A stretch of 64,000 bases of DNA from the NCBI GenBank assembly GCA_035771165.1, contig JAWNZC010000327.1, positions 1,263,001 to 1,327,000 on the forward strand, read 5' to 3'. Below the pieces are notes generated by a model. It searched no databases, was not told the origin of the DNA, and was given only the letters and a program-made list of their open reading frames with translations. Shown in pieces: positions 1 to 10,454 of the stretch. Numbering within the stretch: the stretch's first letter is position 1; each line of letters starts with the position of its first letter. Made by a program: the position numbers and the translations under genes. This stretch comes from Paragorgia papillata (Eukaryota; Cnidaria; Anthozoa; Scleralcyonacea; Coralliidae).

Positions 1-167
1 AAATATAATAGGTTGTTCTGATGGCAATAGATATCATTTTTCTGACACAATAATTTTGATGCTTCACATCAACTCCTACATCGTTTAAGTGCTGGATCAT
101 GAAAACTACCAATAATTTTTGTATGTTAATTTTTGTATGTTCTTTTAATAAAGTTTAAATAAATAAA

Positions 168-463
168 AGGGACTTTAAGATCTACGACGGCAACCTCAAC
201 GACAACGACAACGTCCTCTAAACAAAATAATTATTTTTGCAAAACAAAGAGAATGAATACTTTTAGTCCCTAGAGTAATCTCAACACCGTCCTCGTTCAT
301 TATACAACGCCACTCAGAGTTTTTACGATTTCGGGACGACGTAAACGGCGACAACGGCCAAAAGATGAGAACTGTTGCTTGAGATTGACTTCAATACGGA
401 CACTACAATCATTTTAGCAATACCGGGGCGTTTTGGAGGTCATTAAACTAGATATAATAGTCA
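168..463. repeat. GGGAC-type MITE fragment
   Basis: The stretch starting GGGACTTTAAGATCTACGAC, followed by an 'ACGACAACG' rich body, recurs in related form near 14035, 17593, 40377 and 47872. It is one member of a dispersed non-autonomous DNA element family whose ends read GGGACC or GGGAG. A hAT-like element splits this copy at 472. No coding potential is seen. Bases 1-167 hold nothing recognisable. Confidence 0.6.
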
Positions 464-471
464 GTTAACTG

Positions 472-807
472 CAGGGCCAGCGCGACCGGGGGGGGGGGGG
501 GTAGGGGGTATTTACCCCCCCAATAATTTGGCGAAGAAGTGCCCTTTTTTAGCCAAGCCCTGGATATTAAACAAAACGCGTGCGCACAGAGCATGCATGC
601 CTTTTTCAACTGGATTGTTATGAACAAAATGTAGCCAAATATATAATATTCGTTGCTTTTTTTGTTTCGATATACACCAAAAGTTAAAAACCCTGATCAA
701 ATGGCCTCTTCTTGAAACTGGTTTTACGCGGTGTGATTGCGCAATCCACGTAATGTGCCCTTCGGAAATCGTACCCTCCCAACTCCTAGAAGCTCGCGCC
801 GGCCCTG
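472..807. mobile_element. hAT-like MITE, 8-bp TSD GTTAACTG
   Basis: Terminal inverted repeats read CAGGGCCAGCGCGA on the left and TCGCGCCGGCCCTG on the right. The element is bounded by the perfect 8-bp direct repeat GTTAACTG (464-471 and 808-815). It is 336 bp with a G-run near the left end and encodes nothing. TIR type and 8-bp duplication fit the hAT superfamily. It interrupts an older GGGAC-type repeat. Confidence 0.85.
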
Positions 808-815
808 GTTAACTG

Positions 816-1808
816 TGAACTCTCTCCTTGAAGAGTGAAATCGTCTGGTATGTACTTTTAAACGTTTAAAAAATCTGTTTAATTTCTAAGCATGTAGTCT
901 TGTTGTACCTATTTACGAGCTGTCAGGAAAGAAAATTCGTGCACAAAGAAAATTCTTTAATTTCACACTAAAAATCCTGAAAAACAAATCCTGTACGAAC
1001 AATTGAAAATTGTTATTATAGTCAATCAACTTCTATAGACATTTCCGTCAAAAGTAACCTGAAACCGTATATAATACAGTATGGGGTCTATGGACCAAAG
1101 CCAGAACTGGTCAGTAGGGGATGTAAACACTTCCAGATGAAAGTTGTACATGCAATATCGTCGTGATGCATGATCAACTAGATACATGGCTATTAAAAAT
1201 TATAACACAGTAATATAACTGTAATATATACACTATACGAGTCGCCGAACTGTATAAGCATTATTTACAACGCAAGCCATTGTCAATCTCATACAGTTCG
1301 GCTAATCAGCTGCTCATCATCGGTGTATCTGCATGTTACATATATAGATGGCGAGTAATTAACTTTGTAAATATTCACTTTGGTGATGTTACCCACTATG
1401 CACAACAACGGGACTACTGTCATGTAGACATGTATTGTTACAATATAGAAAGTAATGCCGGTATTAAAACTGATCCTAGCTAGCACAACAGCATACACAA
1501 GAAAAATGGTTAACCATCTCTTTACAGATGTCAACTAAAAATTAAGTAGACTCCAGTAACTGCAGCAGGATTTAAAGTCGCACCATAAAAATACTATTCC
1601 CGACCACCCCTCTATTGTTGAGCTACTAACTATGGTCCACACTGACTACAAGACTGTAATTATATGAGTGCGCGAAATATTCTCGCATGCACGCAACAAG
1701 TAATAGATACAGCATGAACAGCCGAGCTGTATCTGATTTACAAGGCGAGCTGCAAGCGAGCCGTAGTAAATCAGATACAGCTCGGCTGCGAAGCTAAAGT
1801 TTATGTAA
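816..1808. other. Non-coding stretch with one hairpin
   Basis: AT-rich DNA without a supportable gene; the short open frames at 1280-1534 lie on both strands and look like chance. An inverted repeat at about 1717-1790 has arms reading AGCCGAGCTGTATCTGATTT and its complement, probably the end of a foldback element. Confidence 0.5.
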
Positions 1809-2437
1809 GGGGCCGATTACATGGACCGGGCTGGCCCGGTTAACCGGGCTAGCCCGGTTAACCGGGATGAGTTTACAAAACGATTACATGGAGCGGGCTA
1901 GCCCGGTAAGCCGGGATGATTTCAGGCCGAAATTCGCAATTATCAAGTAAATAAGGGCAAAGCTACGTTAGTTTTACTTCAGTTTTACACTAATTAGTCT
2001 ATTATTTATTTTGTAAGCCCATCGTTACTAAAAAGATTGTTAAAGTCTTAGCTAACCCAGGAAAGCGTCTTCACGAAGACTAATTAATTTATTAAATCTT
2101 CGCTTTGATCACAAAACACACAAACAACGTTGATGTTCTATTTCAGTTCCTTTCAGCACTATTTATTCACACAGTCAAGCAAACGAACGCGTATCGAAGC
2201 GAGTTCAACAGTTTTTCAGCCCGGTTTGCCGGGCTGAAAACGATTACATGGACATTTTCATCCCGGTTAACCGGGCTAGCCTGGTTGCGACAACCGGGAT
2301 CCCGGCAAACCGGGCTAGCCCGCTTGCCATGTAATCGAAATGTTAAAACAACATGTGTTTTATATATAAAGCGGGCTAGCCCGGTTAACCGGGCTAGCCC
2401 GGTTAACCGGGCCAGCCCGGTCCATGTAATCGCCCCC
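1809..2437. mobile_element. Harbinger-like MITE, TAA TSD
   Basis: The left end GGGGCCGATTACATGGACCG is mirrored at the right end (CGGTCCATGTAATCGCCCCC). The flanks duplicate TAA (1806-1808 and 2438-2440). Both subterminal regions carry tandem CCCGGTTAACCGGGCTAG motifs that are themselves palindromic. The 3-bp TAA duplication suggests PIF/Harbinger; no transposase is present. Confidence 0.75.
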
Positions 2438-2555
2438 TAAATCAGGACGATGCTGTATCCGATTTACAACCACTGCTACGGTATTGATTTATTTTGTGTT
2501 TTCGTCATGAATTATCGATTATCCATGCAAGAGAATGCGCATGATTTTTTTTACT

Positions 2556-3030
2556 TTTGTCCAAACAACGAATTACTCAGTTATAACATGCACGATGAAT
2601 AACATACAATATCTGAGAGTGTAATAAGTTAGAGTCAGTGCTGCGTTGGCAATGCTTTGGATAGAGCAAAGTGAAAAGGCGATAGAATGGGCATATTGAG
2701 TTATAACTTTGATCCAAACAACGAACTGACTCAAATAGATAACTGTACGATGAATAACATACACACAGGTACACGTTTAATTTGAGAGTGTAAAAAGGTT
2801 GAGTGCTGTGTAGGCAATGTTTTGGATATAGAGCAAAGTGAAAATGCGATAGAATGTGCACGAGTTATAACTTTTATCCGCAAACAACGCGGAACTGACT
2901 CAAATACATAACTGTACGATGCCATGTGTGTTATTACACACATGGCAGGCATACACCTTTAATCTGGGAGTGTAGAAAATAGGGTGCTGCGTAGGCAGTG
3001 TTTATGGATAGAGCAATGTGAAACGGTGGT
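2556..3030. repeat. Degenerate tandem repeat, about 3 x 155-168 bp
   Basis: Three diverged units start near 2556, 2710 and 2877 with 'CCAAACAACGAA' like sequence and share 'AACTGTACGATGAATAACAT' and 'TTGGATAGAGCAAAGTGAAA' blocks. Overlapping minus-strand open frames here reflect the repeat, not a gene. A small palindrome at about 2920-2952 sits in the third unit. Confidence 0.75.
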
Positions 3031-3044
3031 AAACTACCGAGATT

Positions 3045-3116
3045 GGTTTTAGTAACGAAATACTGACGTCTTGAGTAGAATGTATATCAGTATTTCGTTA
3101 CTAAAACTATAATCTC
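3045..3116. repeat. Short hairpin
   Basis: Arms containing GGTTTTAGTAACGAAATACT and its near-perfect complement are separated by a short loop with GACGTC. It resembles the end of a foldback MITE. No coding content. Confidence 0.6.
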
Positions 3117-3363
3117 GACAAATTACACCCTTTTCAGTTTGCATGCATAAAAATTACGGCCTAATACAACTAACAAAAGGTTTTTTTACGAGATGAGGTT
3201 GATGTACGTTGCATTTAGGATTCCCCTCAAAACACGCAGTAACAAAAAACTCTCTCAAATTTCCTTATTGCTGTTGAGTGTACTGTTTACGTATCTTTCT
3301 CCCCTTTGTACTCTAATTCGTTGAAATATAAAAAGAACTGTATAATTAAAATCTATTACTCAC
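3117..3363 (-). other. Start of intron 1, copy C
   Basis: Minus-strand sequence after the exon-1 donor shares blocks such as 'GGAAATTTGAGAG' and 'TTTTTTGTTACTGCGT' with intron 1 of copies A and B. It then diverges into repeats. No exon is recognised. Confidence 0.45.
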
Positions 3364-3412
3364 CGCTGACTTGAAAGCACAAAAGAAGCAGAAGTGGGAA
3401 AAACGTCTTCAT
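3364..3412 (-). CDS. M15 peptidase gene copy C, exon 1 (signal peptide)
   Basis: Read on the minus strand, an ATG opens a 49-nt exon encoding MKTFFPLLLLLCFQVS, followed by a G and the donor GTGAGT. It matches exon 1 of gene copies A and B in length, phase (1) and sequence. Homology continues into the 5' flank (TTGAC repeats, 'AGGAAGTGCTGACTCCC') and about 190 bp into the intron. Exons 2 and 3 would lie at lower coordinates; I do not find them before base 1, so the gene either continues outside the window or is a fragment. The peptide is a typical secretory signal: Lys, a Leu-rich core, then a polar end. Confidence 0.65.
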
Positions 3413-4078
3413 TCTCGCACTCTTGACTTGACTTGACTTGCCTTGCTTAAAGATTTTGTGTTCGGCCAAACTGACATATAAGGAAGTCTTATCTGAAACG
3501 ACGGGGAGTCAGCACTTCCTCCATGATCACTGAATCGAAAGCGTTAGTTACCCAAAATAAACACATGCACATTTTGCTGATCGATTACAACTTGCTGTTT
3601 CTGTGTAGTAGTTTAAAAATATGAGCGGCCGATTTTTATAACTTATCAAATTCTTTGAACACTTTGTTTAATATATATGAGTCGTAGGAAAGGTTAGATA
3701 ACACCATTTTAAGTCAGAAAAAGCTAAATTTCAGTATGGAGACCCACAAGTGCAAACACACACACACAATAACATTTCAAACAAGAAACATAATTAGTCT
3801 GAACACAAACAATTATTCTTTGAATACAATTAATAAAACTCTAATCACAAACAGTAATGTCTCAAGCAGAAAACATAACATCATTAAACGAAAATAAAAA
3901 AATACTGCGAACGCAAACATGTTACCAAAACGAAAATAATAATATTCAAACGCAAAACATAACTCGAAACAGAAACAATAATATCTTATCTGAAACACAA
4001 ATTCCCGGATGTAATAGAGCGCCCACCGCCCGCGGCCGCTCTGGCCTAATTTGATCGGAGGAGTGAGGACGCGATTCA

Positions 4079-4531
4079 GTGTCAATGATGTCTTCGGCAG
4101 CACGTAGGCAAACCTTTATTTTCTCTGTTTATTGTGGCACAAAAGCTTTGGACAACGTAGATACCAGCTTTTGCAGAAAATGTGGACGGCAGTTTGTGGA
4201 TTTGCGACGTCAGGCGCAAAACAGTCGTCAAAATACACCGACTTCATCAACATCTGCGAGGCAGAATGGCGACAGAAGCGCATGCAGAAGCGATCGAGAC
4301 TTCTATGAGCGCGAGTACGGCGAACGGTATGTCTGGTTCAACGAGTTCAGGTCACGAAAAGAAGAACATAGAGAGTCCAACTTTCGTCCAGTGGCCACTA
4401 AAAAATCCAAGCGCGAAGAGCCGCCGAAGGATCATGTTACAATAAATGTCGGCATGGGTAAGAACCAAACAGTAACTGCAGAGAAACTGCGCCTGACTCC
4501 GCAAATCCACAAACTGCCTTCCACATTTTGA
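4079..4531 (+). CDS. Zinc-ribbon-like ORF in foldback (degenerate)
   Basis: A 150-residue open frame carries an FCRKCGRQF motif (Cys-x2-Cys) near residue 31. An upstream 'VYCGTK' looks like a decayed partner CxxC knuckle, as in double zinc-ribbon modules. The rest is Ser-, Arg- and Lys-rich low complexity. A mirrored copy (FCSKCGRQF) is encoded on the minus strand at about 4470-4555, because the coding piece lies in both arms of the foldback. It is probably a captured 5' exon or a relic of a transposon protein, and a working product is doubtful. Confidence 0.4.
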   Translation: MSMMSSAARRQTFIFSVYCGTKALDNVDTSFCRKCGRQFVDLRRQAQNSRQNTPTSSTSARQNGDRSACRSDRDFYEREYGERYVWFNEFRSRKEEHRESNFRPVATKKSKREEPPKDHVTINVGMGKNQTVTAEKLRLTPQIHKLPSTF

Positions 4532-4560
4532 GCAAAAGTTGATATCTGTATGTGCCACAA

Positions 4561-5198
4561 CAGGGGCCGCGGAGCACTTTTTAGAGGGGGGGGGGGGGCA
4601 ATTTCAAGTGGCGAAGATTGGGGGGGGGGGTGCAGAAAAAGATGTTGAAATTCGTACTATTTCAATTTTATTTTATTTTACAAAGCATGAATGTGCTTAT
4701 GTGCATGTTTACATAGGTGCACTGGTGCATGTAACAATAACAACAAGAACAGCATTAACATTAAGTCGGCAGCATGAATGAAAATCACGCCAGCAGCAAG
4801 GCAGAGGCAAACAAATAGTGAAATCACCTTTTCTTTCATCGCAAAATTCCTCCGCTTTGAAAGTAAAGTATCCATTTAAAACGGCTTAGCTTGATCTGCA
4901 TGCGTCGCGACAGCGTTAGAGGTCAAAGGTTACATAGGTCCAAAAGGGTAAACATTGAGCACGTGCGTTGCACGTATACTATTTGATTAATTGTTATAAA
5001 TCAGTTGTTTGCGGCAAACTTAGTACGCATTTCAAACTTTTTAGATCCACATTTTCTTTTTGAATAATGTCAACTGAAAAATATTATAAAGAAGCACTCT
5101 ATACCCAATTTAAGAAAATTAAGATCAGGAAAAAAAGTGGGTGGCAATTGCCCACCTTGCCCCCCCCCCCCTCCCCCCCCCCGGCTCCGCGGCTCCTG
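4561..5198. mobile_element. hAT-like element, 5-bp TSD CACAA
   Basis: Ends read CAGGGGCCGCGGAGC and GCTCCGCGGCTCCTG, with long G and C runs just inside. Comparison with the opposite arm of the host foldback reconstructs the empty site and shows a 5-bp duplication CACAA (4556-4560, 5199-5203). That suggests a 5-bp-TSD hAT-type subfamily. The interior has no protein domain. Confidence 0.75.
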
Positions 5199-5299
5199 CA
5201 CAATGAACACAGCAAATAAAGGTTTGAGCACGCGCTGCCAAAGACATGAGACATCATTCACACTGATGATCGCGTGTCCTCACATCAAATGAGACATTG

Positions 5300-5408
5300 A
5301 GACCCCGTTTACACTAGAGCAAAAGTATTCGGATTCACATTGTTTTTTATTCCCATGAGGATGAAAAACAATGTGAATCCGGATACTTTTGCTCTAGTGT
5401 AAACGGGT
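5300..5408. mobile_element. Near-perfect hairpin MITE, about 108 bp
   Basis: The arms are almost perfect inverted repeats (CCCGTTTACACTAGAGCAAA and complement, about 47 bp each) around a short loop. The element lies inside the right arm of the larger foldback. The two ends differ only at GACCCC versus GGGTC. Confidence 0.75.
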
Positions 5409-5708
5409 CTGATAAGACATCCGGGAATTTGTGTTTCAACATCCGGGAATTTGTGTTTCAGGTATTATTGTTTTTGTTTGGAGTTATGTTTTGCGTTTGA
5501 ATATTATTATTTGCGTTTTGGTAACATGTTTGCGTTCGCAGTATTTTGTTATTTTCGTTTGATGATGTTATGTTTTGTGCTTGAGATATTACTGTTTGTG
5601 ATTAGAGTTTTATTAATTGTATTCAAAGATAATTGTTTGTGTTCAGACTTGTTTGCACTTATGGGCCACGGTACTATAGTGTCTTATAACTATGATAAAA
5701 GATTGATG

Positions 5709-6267
5709 CAGCGCCGGATTTAGGACTGTGGAGGCCCCTGGGCGGTCACTGACCAGCACAATATATCAATTCAATTTCTGAATGTATGCTAAGTTATATA
5801 GTCATATTTTTTTGAATAAGATGTAGGTAATTGGACTGACACTGGGGTTATGTAATGTAGATGAATAAAATTTGCAAAGAATGCGGTATATGGCCTTAGG
5901 CCAAAAAGCGCATCTTGCTGTATTTTTTGGTAACTTGCGAAGGCAACGACGGTTGAAGGCAGTGTAAATTTGATACGGGACGGGAGTAAGTTAAACAATT
6001 ATAAGAAAGGATTAAAGAGGCGTAAGTAATATTCAGTATATATAGTACATGGGACACAACCCTCTATATATCATCTATATATCTATGTATCATCCATATA
6101 TCTTTTGTCTTGTTTTTGACTCATATTTTGGGCTCCCAAGATTTTTTTCATTTCAACAACTATTTTTTCAACTTTCAAGACATTTTTGTGGAGGCCCCAA
6201 CTTAAACATTATTTTGTGGGGGGCCCTGGGCGACCGCTCAGTCCACCCTGTCCTAAATCCGGCAATG
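5709..6267. mobile_element. hAT-like MITE, 8-bp TSD GATTGATG
   Basis: The left end CAGCGCCGGATTTAGGAC is mirrored on the right by GTCCTAAATCCGGCAATG. The perfect 8-bp duplication GATTGATG occupies 5701-5708 and 6268-6275. Subterminal GGCCCC tracts (GAGGCCCCTGGGCG) are inverted too. The 559-bp interior encodes nothing supportable. Confidence 0.85.
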
Positions 6268-6295
6268 GATTGATGTTTTATTAATCAATGTTTTA

Positions 6296-6976
6296 AGTAA
6301 TAGATCAAACACGAGTTTGAGTGTTTCATCAGCGGTTCAAAACACGAGAAAACTGAAATGAAAACCGATGGCGTAGCCCCGAGGTTTTTATTGTTTTCGC
6401 CGAGTGTTTGAGTCCCCTAATGAAACACGATAAACGAGCGAGAAATACTGTTCTCACACTCATTATTAATTCATTAATTATCGTATAGAGCGTTTTCACT
6501 CACGTGATCGGTGGCCCCATTGGGGTGGTGAAACAATACGAAATATTTGAATAAGAAAGAGCTAATTCCCATACCGTACACCAATATGGCCGCCATTTCA
6601 TTGTTTTGGTACACCAATATGGCCGCCGTGACGTCAGATGAAAACGCTCTATAGCCAATCCATGGACGTATATATACCACATCATATACATGAGTTTTGA
6701 TACCCAATGAAAACCTGTACAAGGAAACTTCCTAGTGAACTGGATAACATTTCTTTATCTGCATATTGAAATCAATGAGGAAAACACCGTAAATCGCGAT
6801 GCGAATACTCGTTTGAGAAGCAAGATCTAACACTCGTTTATCGTGTACTCATCAGGGGACTCAACGGCACTCGGCGAAAATATAAAAACCTCGGGGCTAC
6901 GCCCTCGGTCTTCATTTGTTTTCTCTTGTTTGGAGCCCTGATGAAACACTCAAACTCGCGTGTTTGATCTATTACT
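6296..6976. mobile_element. Foldback element with ~190-bp arms
   Basis: Arms begin AGTAATAGATCAAACACG and carry 'GTTTGAGTGTTTCATCAG' and 'GTAGCCCCGAGGTTTTTAT' blocks, inverted between 6296-6480 and 6770-6976. A younger MITE is inserted in the loop at 6484-6653. No ORF. Confidence 0.7.
6484..6653. mobile_element. 'ATGGCCGCC' MITE, copy 1
   Basis: Ends TATAGAGCGTTTTCACTCAC and ACGTCAGATGAAAACGCTCT are inverted. The interior carries two 'CACCAATATGGCCGCC' blocks. Four relatives are at 13019-13210, 18763-18940, 30691-30871 and 40854-41030. GCCGCCAT resembles the core bound by YY1-type zinc-finger factors, which is inference only. Confidence 0.75.
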
Positions 6977-7002
6977 TACAAATATTGACTAAAATTAATT
7001 AA

Positions 7003-7121
7003 GCCTTTACCCGGCATGGTTGCCATTTGGTAACTTATTACTTTTACTCTGGCTAACGCCAGACGATTTTACTCGTCAACTGGAGACCTCCTGGTAATCT
7101 GCCGGTCAAGGGTTAATTATT
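7003..7121. repeat. 'GCCAGACGATTTTACTCGTC' repeat module
   Basis: A single module of a dispersed repeat also seen three times in tandem at 45500-45870. The core reads CTAACGCCAGACGATTTTAC. I remember similar modules as common in coral genomes; this was not checked. 7122-7365 holds nothing recognisable. Confidence 0.5.
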
Positions 7122-7365
7122 TGAGAGCTTATAGATCGACAACGCTATCTTTCTGAAGTCTCTTTCAAAAACTGTACTACGCCAACGGATTTGCCAAAGG
7201 GGTAGTTTATGAAGCAATTCAAAACATTTGCAGTACGTGTATAAAACACTGTTGCTCATTACTCATAGTCTAGTAGTCCACTTTGGAAAAGACTGGTGCG
7301 TGAGTAGCCATCGTACAGTTTGGTGAAACTTCCTGTGATGTGTTAAAATCACTCCCAAAGTGTGG

Positions 7366-8890
7366 TCATTTTTTGTTACAAACAGGCAACTATGCCAGAT
7401 CGTATCGGATAGTATATACTTTGAACGTGAGGGGTTGCCAGCCGTAATTTTGAATTTATATACTAAAATTTATGTTTTTTTAAAAACACACTGGAATGGA
7501 TGCAGGGCAGCTTTATCCTATGGGCAAAAGGGGCAGCTGCCCCGGGCCCCGCGTGAGCGGGGGCCCCCGGCCCCATGACAGAAAAAAAGTTTATTAATTG
7601 CGAAACGACTCAAGGGCTATTTGAATTTTGAGTTTTTAGTATCCGTACAATGTACATGTACATACTGAATATATTGTGACGAACAAAAAGTCTATTTCGA
7701 TATATGCGCTGTACAAACCTTCCTTCCTTCCTTTCTTCCCGACACACAAGACAGGAGATAGTGAAATTTGCTCTATTTCTCTCGAGAAAAGTCTGGGAAC
7801 TACACTTGGAGTCGGAATCGGAAGTTAACTGGAAACATGGCGGCTTCAGAGAACTTTTAATATTTGGAGATGATGACATGTGATTTTGTTCCGCCATCGC
7901 CAGAGCCGCCTTGGTAAAACTACCGAAGTGTCGTCTTGCTAGGTTTTAAATGATTTTTAACCCATTTCCCCAAAATCCTATCTCTGCCTTTCCCAACATT
8001 TTTCCATATAGGGGCCCCATCAAATTTCTCTGCCCCGGGCCCCATAATCTGTTAATGCGGCCCTGAATGGATGGGATTTCTGTGGAGTCATGCAAACTAC
8101 GTTGGTGTTCTATTTTGAATGGCTCACTTCAGAATGCATCCAATTAGCGTGCGTGAAGTTATGAGTAACCTAATTCGCATAACTCACAATCATAAACAAA
8201 CAAGAAATATGGCGTAAATACACCTAAATATAACACTTCGAAGAAAAGCTACAACAACATAAGCTTGCAAAGAATCAGAAATTTATTAGACCTGGCAGCT
8301 ACAGGAAAGTCTCATATTCGTAAATTACTTCGTTTTATTTTGATAATTTGCCGATACCGCCATGTATCTACTGTTATAAAGCTGAGCTTTTGTACTACAG
8401 TATAGTGTTACTTATATTGTTCCTTAGACATTTAACTCACCGGTTCTGGCGGTTCAACAGTGCTATCTTGTGATACACGAAAGGCAACCGGTCTAGTCAT
8501 CTACATTTCTCTGGTGGTTGCCTGCTTGTAACAAAAAGTTGGCTGCTTGTTATGGCTGTTCTTCGAAGTGTTATATTTAGGTGAATTTGCGCCATGTTTC
8601 TTGTTTGTTTATGATTGTGAGTTATGCGAATTAGAATAATCAGAACTTCACGCACGCTGATATTGGATGCATTCTGAATTTAGCAATTCAAATAAAGCAC
8701 AAACGTACATTAGACAGTTCTTTACAGACATCCCATCCATCACATTGTACTTTCAAAAAGCTCTATTTTTTAGTATATAAATCAGTAATTACAGATGGCA
8801 ACCCCCCTCACCTTCAAAGTATGCACTATCCGATACGATTTGGCATGGTTGCCTGCTTGTAGCAAAAAATGCCATCAAAAGTAATATTTT
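7366..8890. mobile_element. Foldback DNA element, copy A
   Basis: The left arm (from TTTTTTGTTACAAACAGGCA) is inverted at the right end (TGCCTGCTTGTAGCAAAAAA). The arms continue through 'CGTATCGGATAGT' to 'GTTATGCGAATTAG' near 8620. A hAT-like element sits in the left arm. Compared with copy B, this copy lacks about the first 60 bp of the left end. The loop (8250-8545) has no coding potential. Confidence 0.75.
7503..8065. mobile_element. hAT-like MITE, 8-bp TSD AATGGATG (copy A)
   Basis: Ends CAGGGCAGCTTTA and TTAATGCGGCCCTG are flanked by AATGGATG (7495-7502, 8066-8073). Inner GGCCCCGGG tracts mirror each other. The same insertion is in copy B, so it predates the duplication. The 95-residue minus-strand frame at 7610-7897 is inside the element and looks like a shadow. 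Confidence 0.85.
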
Positions 8891-8944
8891 GAAGCCTTGG
8901 CCGGCCGTCTATAACTGCTTTACAAGTAAGCCGAGAATACTTTT

Positions 8945-9355
8945 AAGAATACATAAAAATTTATTAATTTGAGGAAGCAAGTGATGAGAGAGATTTTTAA
9001 AAAATTTTAAGATTAGTTTCACATCTCATTTGAATTGGCAATTCGTTCCAGAGTTGTACGCCTCTATAAGTAAACGTCTTTTTCAAAAAACTCAGTGAGT
9101 GGTTTTGGTAAGACGAGTGACATTTCTTTATTTCGTAATGCATAAGTATTATCTAAGGTATAAATTTTAAAATGGTCTCGTAGGTAAGAAGGTGCCATAT
9201 TATTTAATAACTTATACATCATTATTGTCATATGTTCAGCACGTGAATGACATAGCCTTTTCCAGTGCAATTGATCTATTAGTTCACTAGATCTGACCTC
9301 ATAGCCTTGGCTTGTAATTACTCGTGCCGCTCGATTTTGCAACTTTTGTAATCTA
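8945..9355 (-). pseudogene. LINE 3' end fragment, copy A
   Basis: Minus-strand coding for the C-terminal tail of a LINE reverse transcriptase ('LQNRAARVIT'-type block, then 'IDQLHWKRL' and 'MMYKLLNNMAPSYL'). It is 5'-truncated exactly at the tetranucleotide array. One extra A in an A-run near 9088 shifts the frame relative to copy B, so the last 35 or so residues are lost. The 3' non-coding tail runs to the foldback edge. Confidence 0.75.
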
Positions 9356-9356
9356 C

Positions 9357-9360
9357 AGAG

Positions 9361-9411
<51 letters not shown>

Positions 9412-9736
9412 TAGACAGACAGACAGATAGACAGATAGACAGATAGACAGATAGACAGATAGACAGATAGACAGATAGACAGATAGACAGATAGACAGAT
9501 AGACAGATAGACAGATAGACAGATAGACAGATAGACAGTTAGACAGATAGACAGATAGACAGATAGACAGATAGACAGATAGACAGATAGACAGATAGAC
9601 AGATAGACAGATAGACAGATAGACAGATAGACAGATAGACAGATAGACAGATAGACAGATAGACAGATAGACAGATAGACAGATAGACAGATAGACAGAT
9701 AGACAGATAGACAGATAGACAGATAGACAGATAGAC

Positions 9737-9831
<95 letters not shown>

Positions 9832-9908
9832 TAGACAGATAGACAGATAGACAGATAGACAGATAGACAGATAGACAGATAGACAGATAGACAGATAGAC
9901 AGATAGAC

Positions 9909-9997
<89 letters not shown>
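9357..9997. repeat. Tetranucleotide array (AGAC/AGAT)n, copy A
   Basis: 640 bp of AGAC, AGATAGAC and GATA units in distinct blocks. It reads open in several frames without stops, giving a spurious 162-residue Leu/Ser/Tyr/Ile frame. It lies between the LINE tail and the 3' end of M15 gene A. Confidence 0.95.
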
Positions 9998-9998
<1 letters not shown>

Positions 9999-10053
9999 AA
10001 CACTCCTGGCAGAAGTAACAACACCACTTCTAAACGGTTTGTTAAACAGAATC

Positions 10054-10059
10054 TTTATT
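10054..10059 (-). terminator. Poly(A) signal AATAAA, M15 gene A
   Basis: On the minus strand AATAAA lies about 36 nt past the stop codon at 10095, at the normal distance for a short 3' UTR. The identical arrangement occurs in copy B. Confidence 0.65.
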
Positions 10060-10094
10060 TCATTCGGGACCTTGTGTTACATGATTTAGATCTC

Positions 10095-10454
10095 TCAGCC
10101 TCTGCTAAAACAAGTTTTCTGAATTGACTTGTAAATGCTGTTCCACTGGCTACGATTGCGAAGGTTTGTTTTGTCATCAATGTGTACTGTATCAGGCGTT
10201 CTGAAGTCGCCACCCCATCTTAAGACGCTGTCAGAGCGGATCTTGTTAATAAAGCACTTGACACTAGTTGACCAATTTTTAGAATTTCCCGGGCTGAGAC
10301 ATCTGCTGTTACACCATTTGTTGTTGGCTGCCACAATGAGATTTATGTCAATGGCATGGCCAATGTAATGATTGCTTATTCTAGCTGGTGGTACAATGGC
10401 ACCTTTCAAGGTGGATTTTGGTCGTTTGAATCGAAACGAACTTGTTATGTAAAC
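10095..10454 (-). CDS. M15 gene A, exon 3 (catalytic)
   Basis: 360 nt including the stop. The acceptor is 'TTTTTTCTATTTTAAG' just upstream on the minus strand. It encodes VYITSSFR, then the SxHxxGxAxD motif, CNSRC, RWGGDF and DTVHID, ending KTCFSRG. The frame is open throughout. It differs from copy B by I99M, G118R and S124P plus two silent changes. Confidence 0.85.
   Translation of the reverse strand, partial: VYITSSFRFKRPKSTLKGAIVPPARISNHYIGHAIDINLIVAANNKWCNSRCLSPGNSKNWSTSVKCFINKIRSDSVLRWGGDFRTPDTVHIDDKTNLRNRSQWNSIYKSIQKTCFSRG

Larger units (their letters stand above)
3742..5666. mobile_element. Large foldback element with zinc-ribbon arms
   Basis: Outer inverted repeats, left 'CACAAGTGCAAAC' and right 'GTTTGCACTTATGGG', continue inward for several hundred bases (for example TTTGAATACAATTAATAAAA and its complement near 5600). 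The arms meet around 4230-4460. Two younger elements (4561-5198 and 5300-5408) are inserted in the right arm. The arms carry mirrored copies of a zinc-ribbon coding fragment. No transposase domain is recognisable, so the superfamily is unknown. Confidence 0.65.

Noticed and set aside
4182..4445. 87-residue frame overlapping the zinc-ribbon frame
   Set aside because: Shadow frame without the CxxC motif.
9539..10027. 162-residue Leu/Ser/Tyr frame
   Set aside because: Translation of the AGAC/AGAT microsatellite.
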